Positions 33,911 through 43,475 of a stretch of DNA of 64,000 nt are shown piece after piece. The notes under the pieces are model-generated. The model saw nothing but the letters and a program-made list of their open reading frames with translations, was not told where the DNA came from and made no database searches. Where the stretch lies: the NCBI GenBank assembly GCA_036392935.1, contig DASVWZ010000292.1:49329-113328 (forward strand), read 5' to 3'. Position 1 is the first letter of the stretch, and every line of letters starts with the position of its first letter. This DNA comes from DASVWZ01 sp036392935 (GTDB lineage: Bacteria > Acidobacteriota > Terriglobia > Terriglobales > Acidobacteriaceae). A program made the position numbers and the translations under genes.

Positions 33911-34864
33911 TTAGTTATTGCCCAGGACGGACCACTGGTCGCCTTTGCGGAATTCCTGAGTTTGGCCGGCGCCGGATTTGTCATACCAGTTGTGCCAGGT
34001 GGCGGGATCGTCGGGTATGTGCTGGTTGGTAATTTCGCGCAGGGCCTGAAAAACCCATTCGCGCGTGGTGGCATTCAAAGAATTGTCGTAGGCGAGATCG
34101 ATAAGTCCGGGGACGGCATTCATGCGCTGGGCGCGGGTCAACATGCCGGATTTGGCCAGGCCGCAGCCGGCGCGCTCGCGCACGTCCATGGAGGGATCGT
34201 TCCGTAAGACATCCAGAAAATCTTTGATGGTTTCGTCGGTGCCGAGGTGCGCGTCGCCTTCGACGGCCCAGAAGCGAGTTTCCTGGTTGGGATCGTGCAT
34301 GTACTTGACCAGCAGCTCGTGAATTTTTTCCGGCTCGACGCCGCGGTTGGCCAACATGCCGAGCTCCCATGAGGCAAAGGGGCGGTTGCCGGGACGGGCT
34401 TCGGCGGTCGCGATGAGCTTGTCGGCGGTGTCGTCGGTTTTCGAAAGATTGAAGGCGGCAAGATTCATTTCGATGGCTGCGGCACGCACTCGCAGATCGT
34501 TGGAGTAGAGCGCGGTGTCCTGCAGATCGTCAAAACGCTGCGTGGGTTTGATTTTGCCGTACCAGCCGTCGACCAGTTTGTTGATCCAGTCGGTGGCACC
34601 GTGATCGTGATTGATGGCCGCGCCCAATAGAAATTCGGCTTCGACCTGCGGCGGTTGGGTCTGCATCCATTGGATGTTGTGCTCGGAGAGCTGAGAGTGG
34701 TCGGCGGCGACGGGACGGCCGGGAACGGGAAGATCTTCGCCGCTGGCGGGAGGGGGAATGGACGGCGGCTTTTCCTGGGCGGGTGTTGCGACGGACGCGA
34801 GGGATAACGCGGCGAGGCAGCAGATCAGTCGAGGCGCCGAGAAAAGATTGGTTTTCATCACCAT
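33911..34864 (-). CDS. Secreted HEAT-repeat protein
   Basis: 317 aa with a signal peptide (APRLICCLAALSLASVATPA). Helical repeats of HEAT/armadillo type follow (LYSNDLRVRAAAIEMNLAAF, KYMHDPNQETRFWAVEGDAH, VLRNDPSMDVRERAGCGLAK, FQALREITNQHIPDDPATWH). The final AxWHNWYDKSG motif is common at the end of secreted HEAT proteins in this phylum. Probably a protein-protein scaffold in the envelope. Confidence 0.82.
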   Translation of the reverse strand: MVMKTNLFSAPRLICCLAALSLASVATPAQEKPPSIPPPASGEDLPVPGRPVAADHSQLSEHNIQWMQTQPPQVEAEFLLGAAINHDHGATDWINKLVDGWYGKIKPTQRFDDLQDTALYSNDLRVRAAAIEMNLAAFNLSKTDDTADKLIATAEARPGNRPFASWELGMLANRGVEPEKIHELLVKYMHDPNQETRFWAVEGDAHLGTDETIKDFLDVLRNDPSMDVRERAGCGLAKSGMLTRAQRMNAVPGLIDLAYDNSLNATTREWVFQALREITNQHIPDDPATWHNWYDKSGAGQTQEFRKGDQWSVLGNN

Positions 34865-35095
34865 CTATAAAGGCTATTTGGGAGCCAATGGGGTTTCAAA
34901 TGACGCCGGTCACATAGAGTCTGGCTGTCCATCGGCCGCTGGTTGCGCAGGCACTTAGTTCCCACTCAATCGCAAAGAACGCGATTGAATGGGGCACCCG
35001 GCTCAGGGCAGGCTCGGGGCCACAATCCCACGCAAAATGATAGACACCGATAAGCGGTACAATGTTGCGCATTCGACGAAATTTCTGGAGAACTT

Positions 35096-35845
35096 ATGAG
35101 AAACGCGAGGAAGTTTGCCAAGGGTGCGTGCTGGCTGGCAATGATTTGCGCAGTGAGCGGCTGGAGCCAGGAGAAATGGAGCTACGGCGGAAAGACGGGG
35201 CCGGAAAACTGGGGCAAGCTTGATCGGGCGTTTGCGGCGTGCAAGACGGGCAAGACGCAATCGCCGATCGATATACGCCACGCCAAGGCTGCCGATCTTC
35301 CGGCGATTCAGTTCGATTACAAGCCGGCGCCGTTGCACATTATTAATAACGGACACACGATTGAGATCGATTATCCGGCGGGCAGTTCGATTACGGTGGG
35401 CGACAAGAAATATGAGTTGAAGCAGTTTCATTTTCATCATCCCAGCGAGAACAAGATCAACAAAAGGCTTTTCAACATGGAAGCGCATTTTGTTCATGCG
35501 GATGCGAATGGGAACCTGGCGGTGGTTGCGGTGATGCTGAAGCCGGGAGCGGGGAATGCGCTGCTGGCGACACTTTGGGCGCATGTTCCGCGGGAACCCG
35601 GTCCGGAAAAGGCTTTTGACGATGTGACGATCAATGCCGCCGATCTGCTGCCCGCGAACCGCAGCTACTATACGTTTCCGGGATCGCTGACGACGCCTCC
35701 GTGCAGCGAGGGCGTGACGTGGCTGGTGTTGAAAACGCCGGAGAGTTTGACGCAGGCGCAGTCGGATACGTTTGGGTCAATTTATCCGGACAATGCGCGG
35801 CCGGAGCAGAAGACGAATGGGCGGGCGGTGCAGGAAAGTCATTAG
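35096..35845 (+). CDS. cah: Alpha-class carbonic anhydrase
   Basis: 249 aa, exported (MRNARKFAKGACWLAMICAV signal peptide). Zinc ligands sit in QFHFHHPSE (two His) and EAHFVH (third His); other signatures are W-GP-NWGKL at the N-terminus, QSPIDIR, and PGSLTTPPCSEGVTW. Converts CO2 to bicarbonate in the periplasm. Length and motifs match bacterial alpha-CAs. Monocistronic by context. Confidence 0.96.
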   Translation: MRNARKFAKGACWLAMICAVSGWSQEKWSYGGKTGPENWGKLDRAFAACKTGKTQSPIDIRHAKAADLPAIQFDYKPAPLHIINNGHTIEIDYPAGSSITVGDKKYELKQFHFHHPSENKINKRLFNMEAHFVHADANGNLAVVAVMLKPGAGNALLATLWAHVPREPGPEKAFDDVTINAADLLPANRSYYTFPGSLTTPPCSEGVTWLVLKTPESLTQAQSDTFGSIYPDNARPEQKTNGRAVQESH

Positions 35846-35979
35846 TTGATAGCTGTTAGTCATTAGTCGTTGGTCGTTAGCAAATGCGCGAGGGTTCGGG
35901 AGCCTGCCACTCCGCGCCAGATCCCTCCGCCCGCCGGTGCAAGCGCGGGCGTTTGGGATGACCTCACTTGAAGGTTTGC

Positions 35980-36930
35980 TTATGATTCGGCTTGCTGGGC
36001 TTCGGGGTAGGGATCGGCGGCGGGCTTGGGTTTTGGCATGGTGGTGATGACGACGACGCTGACCAGAATCAAGGCTGTGCCTGCGATGGTGCGCGGGCCG
36101 ATGCTTTCGCCGCCGAGAAAGTATCCGATGATGACGGCGACCACGGGATTGACGTAGGCGTAGGTGCCAACCTTGGTGGGCGACTCGTGGTGCAGCAGCC
36201 AAAGGTAAGCAGTGAAGCCGACGATGGATCCGGCGACGATGAGGTAGGCCAGCGCGAACCAGGCGCGATTTGAAACCGCGGCGAAGTGAAAACCGCGGAA
36301 CTCGCCGAAAAGCGCGGCTGCGGTGATGAGAAAAATTCCGCCGGCGAACATTTGAATTCCGGAGCTCATGGGTTTTGAAGCAGGCAGCGGCAACTTGCTG
36401 GTGAGAGTAGATGCGATGGACCAACTGATGGCGGCTATGATCAGGGCGATGGCGCCGCGAGTATCGACGGCGGCTTCGCCGAAGTTGGCGCTGTGGCTCA
36501 TGAGCACGGCGACGCCGCCGATGCCGATGAGAAGACCGGCGGCCAGTCGAGCGGTGAGGCGCTGCGTGCGTAGGACGAGAATTTCGGAAGCAGTCATGAA
36601 GACGGGAATCGTGGCCAGCATGACGGCGGCGATGCCTGAGGGCACGCGCTCTTCCGCCCAGAAGAGTAGCCCGTAATCGAGCAGGAAAATAAAGACTGCG
36701 AGAAGCGAGGCTGCGCCCCACTGGCGGGGGGTGGGCGATGGAGTGCCGCGCATGAGCATCCAACCGTAAAGAGCGGCACCCGCGATGAAAAATCTCATGC
36801 CGGCGAGCAGTAACGGCGGAACTTCGCGGACGCCGATGCGGATGAAGAGAAAAGTCGATCCCCAGACAAAGTAGATGATGGAAAAGGCGAGCAGTATTTT
36901 CCAAGTGGCGGGTTTTGAAAGCTGCTTCAT
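35980..36930 (-). CDS. EamA-family (DMT superfamily) transporter
   Basis: 316 aa with ten hydrophobic segments arranged as two EamA repeats (first: LLAFSIIYFVWGSTFLFIRI; second: GAIALIIAAISWSIASTLTS). Motifs GVREVPPLLLAGMRFFIAG and TPRQWGAASLLAVFIFLLDY, plus the conserved NPVVAVIIGYFLGGE, are typical of the YedA/RhaT-like group. Probably exports amino acids or related metabolites; substrate unknown. Confidence 0.92.
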   Translation of the reverse strand: MKQLSKPATWKILLAFSIIYFVWGSTFLFIRIGVREVPPLLLAGMRFFIAGAALYGWMLMRGTPSPTPRQWGAASLLAVFIFLLDYGLLFWAEERVPSGIAAVMLATIPVFMTASEILVLRTQRLTARLAAGLLIGIGGVAVLMSHSANFGEAAVDTRGAIALIIAAISWSIASTLTSKLPLPASKPMSSGIQMFAGGIFLITAAALFGEFRGFHFAAVSNRAWFALAYLIVAGSIVGFTAYLWLLHHESPTKVGTYAYVNPVVAVIIGYFLGGESIGPRTIAGTALILVSVVVITTMPKPKPAADPYPEAQQAES

Positions 36931-37064
36931 GCCGGTTGATTTGAAGATGCGGCCGAGTACGCAAGATTAGATCAGACGGATTCGTGATTCGATTCCGGAT
37001 CAAGCGATAAAAAGATTTTATGCGCTGGTGAGCGTGCGCGTTATGGCACTGCTAAAATCCTGCT

Positions 37065-37289
37065 GTGGTGGACCTGGGAAAGCTGCTGATTTACGCGGGG
37101 GTGATTGCCATTGTCGCCGGCATTGCGCTGATGTTGCTGGGCCGCAGCGGCCTTCCGATCGGCCGGCTGCCGGGTGACATTCTTTATCGCGGGAAAAATG
37201 CGACTTTCTACTTTCCGCTGGCGACCTCGCTTCTGCTCAGTGTGGTGCTGTCCGTCCTTCTTTACGTGATCGCGAAGTTCCGCCGCTAA
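37065..37289 (+). CDS. DUF2905 family small membrane protein
   Basis: 74 aa with two transmembrane helices. GKLLIYAGVIAIVAGIALML, then GRSGLPIGRLPGDILYRGKN (family signature GRLPGDI) and ATFYFPLATSLLLSVVLSVL. GTG start. DUF2905 members are uncharacterised. Confidence 0.9.
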   Translation: MVDLGKLLIYAGVIAIVAGIALMLLGRSGLPIGRLPGDILYRGKNATFYFPLATSLLLSVVLSVLLYVIAKFRR

Positions 37290-37376
37290 TTTTCTGCGCA
37301 TATCCCACTTTCGTGGGGGACGAGAATCCTCGAAACACGGGTACAATTGCCGCGTTTTGCGAAATGGGGTGATGCT

Positions 37377-38756
37377 ATGCGCGTATGCAACCGCGGTGTA
37401 GTGTTGGCGACGGTCCTGGCGGTGTGGGTCTGCGCGGCGTTGGCCGCGGCGCAGACTGCGCTGAAGACGATCGACAATCCAAAGGGCGGACATATCGTAT
37501 ATGGCCCGGTGGATGGGCAATCGACCGAAGCTGGCGCCATGGGGGCGGTGTTGCGCTCGCTGCACAATCAGTATGGTGACAAGCCACAGGTGGGAAAAGT
37601 ATTTCAGGTGAAGGGGACGAATTCGGTGGCGGCGTTTTTCACCATGACGAAACACAATCAGGGCAACATGCAGATTGCGGGACTGGTGATTGCAGCGCAG
37701 CCAACTGCCGGGCATGTTGAAGCGGCGCTGGTGACGGATGAGGCGTCGCGGTTTGGCTCGACGGTCAATCCGATGCTGACGACGCTGTTTCAGAACTGGC
37801 ATCCGGGCGGAAGCGCCCAAGATTCTGTGGCGGGGAACGGCGGAGTGGGCGGCAAGGCCGTTGCGTTGCACACGTTCACGCTTCCGGATAATTCGGCATC
37901 GGTTGGATTACCCGATGGTTGGCGGGTTCAACCCAACAGCGGCATGGGAACGATGTTTGTGGAGGGCCCGAACGGAGAAGCCGCGGCGCTGGGATTTCCG
38001 TACCTGGCGAGTGACACGAACAATCCTTCGGTGAGGCAGACGATGGCTTCGTTGCAACGCGGTGCGCTGCAGAATACTTCGTATGCGAAGGCTTTGTACT
38101 ATCCGTACGGCGGAGATTTGGGAAAGACGTTTGTGGATCTGCTGAATATGGCGCGCAGCAAGCAGGGGCAAGGGCCGGTGACGGTGAAGATTGCGAGCGA
38201 GACGCCGGTGCAGTTTCCGCCGCCGTGGCGGTGCGCGCATTTGCTGGGGCAGATCGATCCGCAGGATGGAAAAGGCATGCGGGAGATGAACACGATATTT
38301 TGCTCGTCGCCGCCGGCGCGCTTTGGAAGTTATATGAACATTGCGTACCATACGGCGTTACCAATGGCGGTTGCCGACAAGGAGCGTGCGACCATGGGTG
38401 CGGTGCTGGCGAGCTTCACGCCGAATGAGACGGTGATTCGCCAGCAGGCGGGAGCGATTGCGGCGCCCGAGATTGGTAGGATTCACGAGATCGGTCGGCA
38501 AGCGGCGCAACAAGCGGCTGACGCGCATGCGGCGGAAGATGCGCACAATCGCAGCGTGGAAAAGCGCTGGGACGATCAGGACAAGCAGAACCAGGCGTTC
38601 AGCAATTATCTGCTGGACCAGACTGTGATTCAGGACAATTACAACAACACGCACGGGACGGTGTGGAACCAGACGGCGGATGCGATGGTGAAGAATAATC
38701 CGGACCGGTATTCGTATGTGGATACGCCGAACTTCTGGAAGGGCGTGGATTACTGA
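37377..38756 (+). CDS. Secreted protein of unknown function
   Basis: 459 aa from ATG 37377; the signal peptide (RVCNRGVVLATVLAVWVCAA, then LAAAQ) favours this over the ATG at 37347. Central region has repeated hydrophobic beta-like patches (AVALHTFTLPDNSASVGLPD, GWRVQPNSG, MFVEGPNGEAAALGFPYLA). C-terminal third is rich in Ala/Glu/Asp/His helices (IGRQAAQQAADAHAAEDAHN). No catalytic motif seen. Such proteins recur in acidobacteria. Confidence 0.8.
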   Translation: MRVCNRGVVLATVLAVWVCAALAAAQTALKTIDNPKGGHIVYGPVDGQSTEAGAMGAVLRSLHNQYGDKPQVGKVFQVKGTNSVAAFFTMTKHNQGNMQIAGLVIAAQPTAGHVEAALVTDEASRFGSTVNPMLTTLFQNWHPGGSAQDSVAGNGGVGGKAVALHTFTLPDNSASVGLPDGWRVQPNSGMGTMFVEGPNGEAAALGFPYLASDTNNPSVRQTMASLQRGALQNTSYAKALYYPYGGDLGKTFVDLLNMARSKQGQGPVTVKIASETPVQFPPPWRCAHLLGQIDPQDGKGMREMNTIFCSSPPARFGSYMNIAYHTALPMAVADKERATMGAVLASFTPNETVIRQQAGAIAAPEIGRIHEIGRQAAQQAADAHAAEDAHNRSVEKRWDDQDKQNQAFSNYLLDQTVIQDNYNNTHGTVWNQTADAMVKNNPDRYSYVDTPNFWKGVDY

Positions 38757-38789
38757 CGGCACTCTGCGCGGACGGTAAGATAGTAGATA

Positions 38790-40160
38790 GTGTCGGCTCC
38801 TGACCAACTTGGTTTGTCTTTTGGCGTCCCTACCCGTCGCACGTGGACGGTGCGCGATCTGGTGGCGGCGGTGCGCACGCACATTGAGCGCGAGTACGCC
38901 GATGTGTGGGTGGAAGGCGAAATCTCCAATTTTCGCGCGCACGAGTCGGGCCATCTTTATTTCACTCTCAAAGATCAGAACGCACAGCTGCGCGCGGTGA
39001 TGTTTCGATCGTCGGCGCGGCTGCTGCGGTTTCGTCCGGATAATGGTATGCAGATTGTCGCGCGCGGGCGCGTGACGATCTATGAAGACCGCGGCGAGTT
39101 GCAGATTTCTGCGGAGTATCTGGAGCCGAAGGGCGCAGGCGCGCTGCAGATTGCGTTTGAACAGCTCAAGGCGAAACTCGAAGCCGAAGGACTGTTCGAG
39201 TCGAGCCGGAAGAAACCGATTCCGGCATTGCCAAGGACGATTGGGATTGTTACGTCACCGCAAGCGGCTGCCCTGCGCGACATTTTGAACGTACTGCAAC
39301 GCCGCCATCACAGCGTGCACGTGTTGATTTTTCCGGCGCAGGTGCAGGGAGAATTTGCAGCCAGCGAAGTGAGCGCGGGTGTGCGTTATTTTTCGCGAGA
39401 AAAAAATGTTGAAGTGATCGTTGTGGCGCGGGGCGGAGGATCGGCGGAGGACCTTGCCGTTTTTAATCACGAAGGGCTGGCGCGAACCATTGCGGCTTCG
39501 GAGGTGCCGGTGATTTCGGCGATCGGGCATGAGACCGATTTCACTATTGCCGACTTCGTTGCGGACTTGCGAGCGCCGACTCCTTCGGCGGCGGCAGAGT
39601 TGGTGATTCGCTCGCGGCAGGAAATTGAAGAACAGTGCGAGATTCTGCATCGGCGGCTGGAAAAGGGAATTCGTTATCGTCTGCTGCGGGCGCGGCAAGA
39701 ACTGACCGAGTTATCGAGGCATGGTGCGTTTGTTCGGATGATGGACCTGATCCGGCGGAGGCAGCAGCGCTTGGATGATCTGGCTTACCGGTTGGCGCAG
39801 TCACAGCATGGATTGTTAGAAAACCGGCGTCGGCAGTTTGAAATGCTGGCGGCTGCGGTGCGGCACTACGATGTGCGGCGGGTGCTGGCGGGGATGAAAA
39901 AAGATTTGGCCGCGCAGGTGACAATGCTGGCTGGAGTCATGCGCAATTTTCTACTCGAGCGCAGGGTGAAGCTGGACCGCATGGATACAGGGCTTCACGC
40001 CCTGTCTCCGGTGGCGATTCTGGAACGAGGGTATGCGCTGGTGTTTGACGACGGAGGCAAGTTGCTGAAGGATGTGTCGGCGGTGAAAACCGGCGATGAG
40101 ATTTCAGCGCGGCTGGCCAAGGGAAGCTTGAAAGCGGTGGTTAAGAGCAAGAAGAAATAG
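38790..40160 (+). CDS. xseA: Exodeoxyribonuclease VII large subunit
   Basis: 456 aa, GTG start (MSAPDQLGLSFGVPTRRTWT). N-terminal OB-fold (VWVEGEISNFRAHESGHLYF, TLKDQNAQLRAVMF) and catalytic core (PRTIGIVTSPQAAALRDILN, VVARGGGSAEDLAVFNHEGL, ISAIGHETDFTIADFVADLR, APTPSAAAE), then a long helical region and a C-terminal RGYA motif (LERGYALVFDDGGKLL). Degrades single-stranded DNA in repair. The small subunit xseB is not in the window downstream. Confidence 0.95.
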   Translation: MSAPDQLGLSFGVPTRRTWTVRDLVAAVRTHIEREYADVWVEGEISNFRAHESGHLYFTLKDQNAQLRAVMFRSSARLLRFRPDNGMQIVARGRVTIYEDRGELQISAEYLEPKGAGALQIAFEQLKAKLEAEGLFESSRKKPIPALPRTIGIVTSPQAAALRDILNVLQRRHHSVHVLIFPAQVQGEFAASEVSAGVRYFSREKNVEVIVVARGGGSAEDLAVFNHEGLARTIAASEVPVISAIGHETDFTIADFVADLRAPTPSAAAELVIRSRQEIEEQCEILHRRLEKGIRYRLLRARQELTELSRHGAFVRMMDLIRRRQQRLDDLAYRLAQSQHGLLENRRRQFEMLAAAVRHYDVRRVLAGMKKDLAAQVTMLAGVMRNFLLERRVKLDRMDTGLHALSPVAILERGYALVFDDGGKLLKDVSAVKTGDEISARLAKGSLKAVVKSKKK

Positions 40161-40191
40161 GTCCGATGGCTTGCTTGTTTTCACTGAAGGC

Positions 40192-41247
40192 CTAGCGGCT
40201 GGAAATGCCGCCTACCTGTGACGTTATTGAGGCAAGCCTTTCCTGCTTGTCGAAGGCTAAGGTTACCGTTTGATCCTGCGGACTGCCTTCGTGCTCTTCG
40301 CGCCATTTTTTCACATAGTAGATCAGTCGCGTGGGCTCGCTTTCCTCGAACATTGTCCCGTCTGGGAACCGGTATGGCAGTTTGTCGTCAAATAGCTCCT
40401 TGTTAGTAAGGCCTCCGAATCCGAGTCGGCTCTCTATGTCTGATTTGGGGCTGCCCATCGGCAGTCCGTTGACCGCAACTTGGAGGTTGCGCAGCAACTC
40501 GCCGGACATTTCGAAGTAGTACCAGTCGCCATGATCGTAGTCCTCGCACGCAAACGGCAGAAGCCCGCATGGTGAACAGTGCCTAGTTAGCCTCATGCAG
40601 CTGACGTCAAAATCCAGGGCGGCGGCTCGCCTTGAGGGGTCGGCATCTGCAGTCGCCTCGATCTCAATGCGGTCCATTCCGCTCACGACCTCGCCTGGGC
40701 CTTCCATGCTGCCTCCGTTGCGCAGGATCCTCCACGGGCTACCAACGCGGTCGCCGCGGATCGTGGAGGAGGCCATGTTAGCTCGTGCGTCGTTCACCGA
40801 AAGAATTTGTATCTCGACGCTCTTTACGATACCGTCGGCGGTTGGCAAGGCTACTGAAAGGTCGTTCCAAGGTAGCCACTTGCGTAGTTCTTTGCTCTTG
40901 ATCTGGAGGTTGTACAAGAGGCCGTGTTCGCCCCAAGGCGCGGACCCAAGGAAAATCACGCAGTCCTTGCTTGCACATTCACCCATCGATGCCTTCTGAA
41001 TCGCAAATGCACCCGGGTCTTTGTAGGTTCTCACGTCAAGATTGACTCGGAGAGCAGCAGCAGCCTGAGACAGTTCCGAGAGCGTTGTCGCACCTAGCCG
41101 GACATTTCTCGCGAGTGTCAGCATCCCGCGCGCTTCCAGTTCGCGGCGCCGATTAGAAAGAAAGACTCCGACGGTCAGCACGAGCGCAAGAAGGGCAGCA
41201 ATAAACGCAGGCCACCGGATGATCGACGGCATCTTTGCAACATTCAC
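40192..41247 (-). CDS. Membrane-anchored protein of unknown function
   Basis: 351 aa (ATG 41232, MPSIIRW, also possible). N-terminal membrane helix (WPAFIAALLALVLTVGVFLS) followed by a soluble domain with four to five cysteines (GECASKDCVIF, CMRLTRHCSPCGLLPFACED). The C-terminal MGSPKSDIESRLG...KKW is reminiscent of lipoprotein-like BamE/SmpA regions but not decisive. Function not recognised. Confidence 0.72.
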   Translation of the reverse strand: MNVAKMPSIIRWPAFIAALLALVLTVGVFLSNRRRELEARGMLTLARNVRLGATTLSELSQAAAALRVNLDVRTYKDPGAFAIQKASMGECASKDCVIFLGSAPWGEHGLLYNLQIKSKELRKWLPWNDLSVALPTADGIVKSVEIQILSVNDARANMASSTIRGDRVGSPWRILRNGGSMEGPGEVVSGMDRIEIEATADADPSRRAAALDFDVSCMRLTRHCSPCGLLPFACEDYDHGDWYYFEMSGELLRNLQVAVNGLPMGSPKSDIESRLGFGGLTNKELFDDKLPYRFPDGTMFEESEPTRLIYYVKKWREEHEGSPQDQTVTLAFDKQERLASITSQVGGISSR

Positions 41248-41320
41248 AATCGATTAGACACCGCGAACCTTCAAAACGGCTCCCCTCGTCGAGGCGCCGC
41301 AGATCAAGTGCTCGCTCCCC

Positions 41321-43216
41321 TTACTTTGCCTTATAAATTTCGCTCAGCACATCCGGCTTCTTTTCATTGCGAACAAGATGGGGATACTTTTCGCCTTCGT
41401 GGTAATCGAGCTTATAGGTGTGATAATACTCCGCGTTTTCCACGAGCAATTCCAACGGTGCAGAGCTACCTTTGCCCTGCTTGAGCGCGTCGCGCAAACC
41501 ATCCGGAGAAAATTGTTTGCCGTTGACGGCGATCACTTTCATGCCCGGACCAATGCCAGCTTTGGCTGCAACCATGCCTTCGACCGTGTCATGAATGTTG
41601 CCTGAGGTGTCGAGCACAAGCCCGATGGAATAGGCGGCATCGACCATATCGCGTTTATCTTCTTCAATCCAGGTGAGCTTGGGCATGGAATCGGTGTAGA
41701 CGAGCTTCCATCCGCTGCGTTCGATCCCGGTCAAGGGCGCACCGGGGCCGTGGTTGGTCAAACGCTCCGTCCAGAAACCACGCCAATCGTAGGGAACGAC
41801 CTGATTCAGCGTGCTGACCACGTCATCGAAGGTGTAAGTTTTGACCTCCGGCTTGCCGCCCTGGCCGCCGTGGAAGATACGGCAGAAATCGTCCATGGAT
41901 TTGGCGCCGTGCGACTGCTCGCGGATAATGGTGTCAACCCAGAGCCAGTTTAGGACGTCTTCGTCGTAGTAATCGACTTCGCGTCGCCAGGATTCCCATT
42001 CTTTCGGCGCGTCCTGCATGGAGGGAACGCCGTCCGCTGTGTCCTGCAGGTTGCGCCAGGTGCGGCCGGGAACATGATCGAGGCGGGCGGCCAGCAGTGC
42101 GATATTTTCGCGAGCTTCTTCCGGACTGCGAATGTTGCTGCGCGCGGCCAAAAGATCGCCGAGGTAGGAAGTCAGCCCTTCATAGACCCAGAGTAAGTCG
42201 TCCTGCATGGGAACTTCGTAGTCGGGAGTGGTGAGATCGGCTGGGCGGCGATACTTGCCATTCCATGAGTGGACATATTCGTGCGGTAAAAGGCCGGCGG
42301 CCATCATGCGATAGTCGGAATCGACCAGCGAGCGTTCGTTGGTGCGGCTGTCGTCTGACTCATGGTGCTCAAGGCCGAAGTGGTCGATATGGTCGCTCAA
42401 ACTGTAAAGGAAGTGGTAATCGCGGAAGTGTTGCGCGCCGAAGAGCTTCATGGCTTGATCGGTGAGATTCTTATAAAGGTTAAGAATGTCCTCAGGAACA
42501 TCGAGGTCGCCGGGACTATCGGCGGCGATGTCGAGCTCCTGGCGCGGGTTTTCGGCGAGCGGAACTACGCGAAGGAATTCGCCGGAGATTACCGGGGAGT
42601 CGACAAGCGTGGTTAACGACGATGGCTGGAATTTAATCTCGGCTCCGTTCTGCGAGTCGATGGGCAGGGAAGTTGCGAACTTCCACCCAACGGGCAGGCG
42701 CAGACTAGCCTGGTAAGTGAGGTCGTCCGTGGGCCAGCCCTTGGGATAAAGCAGAAGCGTATTCCAACTGAGAACGGTGATCTTATCGGTGGCGTTGGCG
42801 CCTGCGGTGAAGAGTCCGCCGCCCACTGGCGAGACGAAATCGAGGGAGGCGTCAACGCTGGAAACTCCGGAGGGGACGTCGACGTGGAATGTCCATCCGT
42901 CAAGCAGGTCGCGACGCCATTTTAAGTCTTGCCCGTTGGCGGTGAAGTGAAGGCCGGTGAGGCCGTGGATCGGTCCTGTAGGACCGTGTTCGCCGGGGAT
43001 CCACTTGGGATAAAAAAGCGTGAGCGTGCCGGGCGTCGCCGGAATGGTCAGTTTCGCATGGAAAATTTTTCGCGAGGCCTCGGAGGCATCCACCGCGAGG
43101 GTGATGTGCGGGGCTGCCGGCCCGGCTGTTGGAGTTGTCTGCGCTTTTTGCGCGAGAAGCGGCAACTGACAGAGGAATAAAGCAATCGATATTCCAGCGG
43201 CACGGGCGACTTTCAT
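41321..43216 (-). CDS. M61-family metallopeptidase (glycyl aminopeptidase type) with PDZ
   Basis: 631 aa, exported (signal ISIALFLCQLPLLAQ). The M61 zinc motif is HEYVHSWNGKYRRP (HExxH), with the expected downstream Glu within the YEGLTSYLGDLL segment. The N-terminal domain is beta-rich (HAKLTIPATPGTLTLFYPKW). The C-terminal ~90 residues form a PDZ-like domain (GLVLDTSGNIHDTVEGMVAA, KAGIGPGMKVIAVNGKQF). Family cleaves Gly/Ala-ended peptides. Divergent from the radical SAM gene across a CRP-site-bearing region. Confidence 0.95.
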   Translation of the reverse strand: MKVARAAGISIALFLCQLPLLAQKAQTTPTAGPAAPHITLAVDASEASRKIFHAKLTIPATPGTLTLFYPKWIPGEHGPTGPIHGLTGLHFTANGQDLKWRRDLLDGWTFHVDVPSGVSSVDASLDFVSPVGGGLFTAGANATDKITVLSWNTLLLYPKGWPTDDLTYQASLRLPVGWKFATSLPIDSQNGAEIKFQPSSLTTLVDSPVISGEFLRVVPLAENPRQELDIAADSPGDLDVPEDILNLYKNLTDQAMKLFGAQHFRDYHFLYSLSDHIDHFGLEHHESDDSRTNERSLVDSDYRMMAAGLLPHEYVHSWNGKYRRPADLTTPDYEVPMQDDLLWVYEGLTSYLGDLLAARSNIRSPEEARENIALLAARLDHVPGRTWRNLQDTADGVPSMQDAPKEWESWRREVDYYDEDVLNWLWVDTIIREQSHGAKSMDDFCRIFHGGQGGKPEVKTYTFDDVVSTLNQVVPYDWRGFWTERLTNHGPGAPLTGIERSGWKLVYTDSMPKLTWIEEDKRDMVDAAYSIGLVLDTSGNIHDTVEGMVAAKAGIGPGMKVIAVNGKQFSPDGLRDALKQGKGSSAPLELLVENAEYYHTYKLDYHEGEKYPHLVRNEKKPDVLSEIYKAK

Positions 43217-43360
43217 GCGGCTCCTTACTGAAACGATTTAAAACAAAGTGAAACGATTTAAAACGACGGAATTTAGCAATATAGCAGGTCGGTGCAAATC
43301 GTCCCCGCTTATCTGGACTGGCGAATGCGACTAAGGGCTTACTGTTCAATCAGTTACGGG

Positions 43361-43378
43361 TTGTGATGTACATCACAA
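43361..43378. promoter_or_regulatory. CRP/FNR-family operator, perfect palindrome
   Basis: TTGTGATGTACATCACAA is an exact 18-bp palindrome containing TGTGA-N6-TCACA, the CRP consensus. It sits 98 bp before the radical SAM start and 145 bp from the divergent M61 gene. Confidence 0.8.
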
Positions 43379-43383
43379 TTTCT

Positions 43384-43399
43384 CGTGACTCTTATCACG
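43384..43399. promoter_or_regulatory. Second CRP/FNR-like operator
   Basis: CGTGACTCTTATCACG has matching arms CGTGA and TCACG around a 6-bp spacer; centre is 22 bp from the first palindrome, about two helical turns. Confidence 0.65.
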
Positions 43400-43475
43400 G
43401 ATGAGAAGTTCACTAACTTTTACCTTGATGCCATGGGGATGGTAAGGAACACTCCCGCAGAAAGGTAGGCAACAC

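Noticed and set aside
35777..37003. 408-aa minus-strand ORF over the EamA gene
   Set aside because: Arg/His-rich shadow of the transporter frame.
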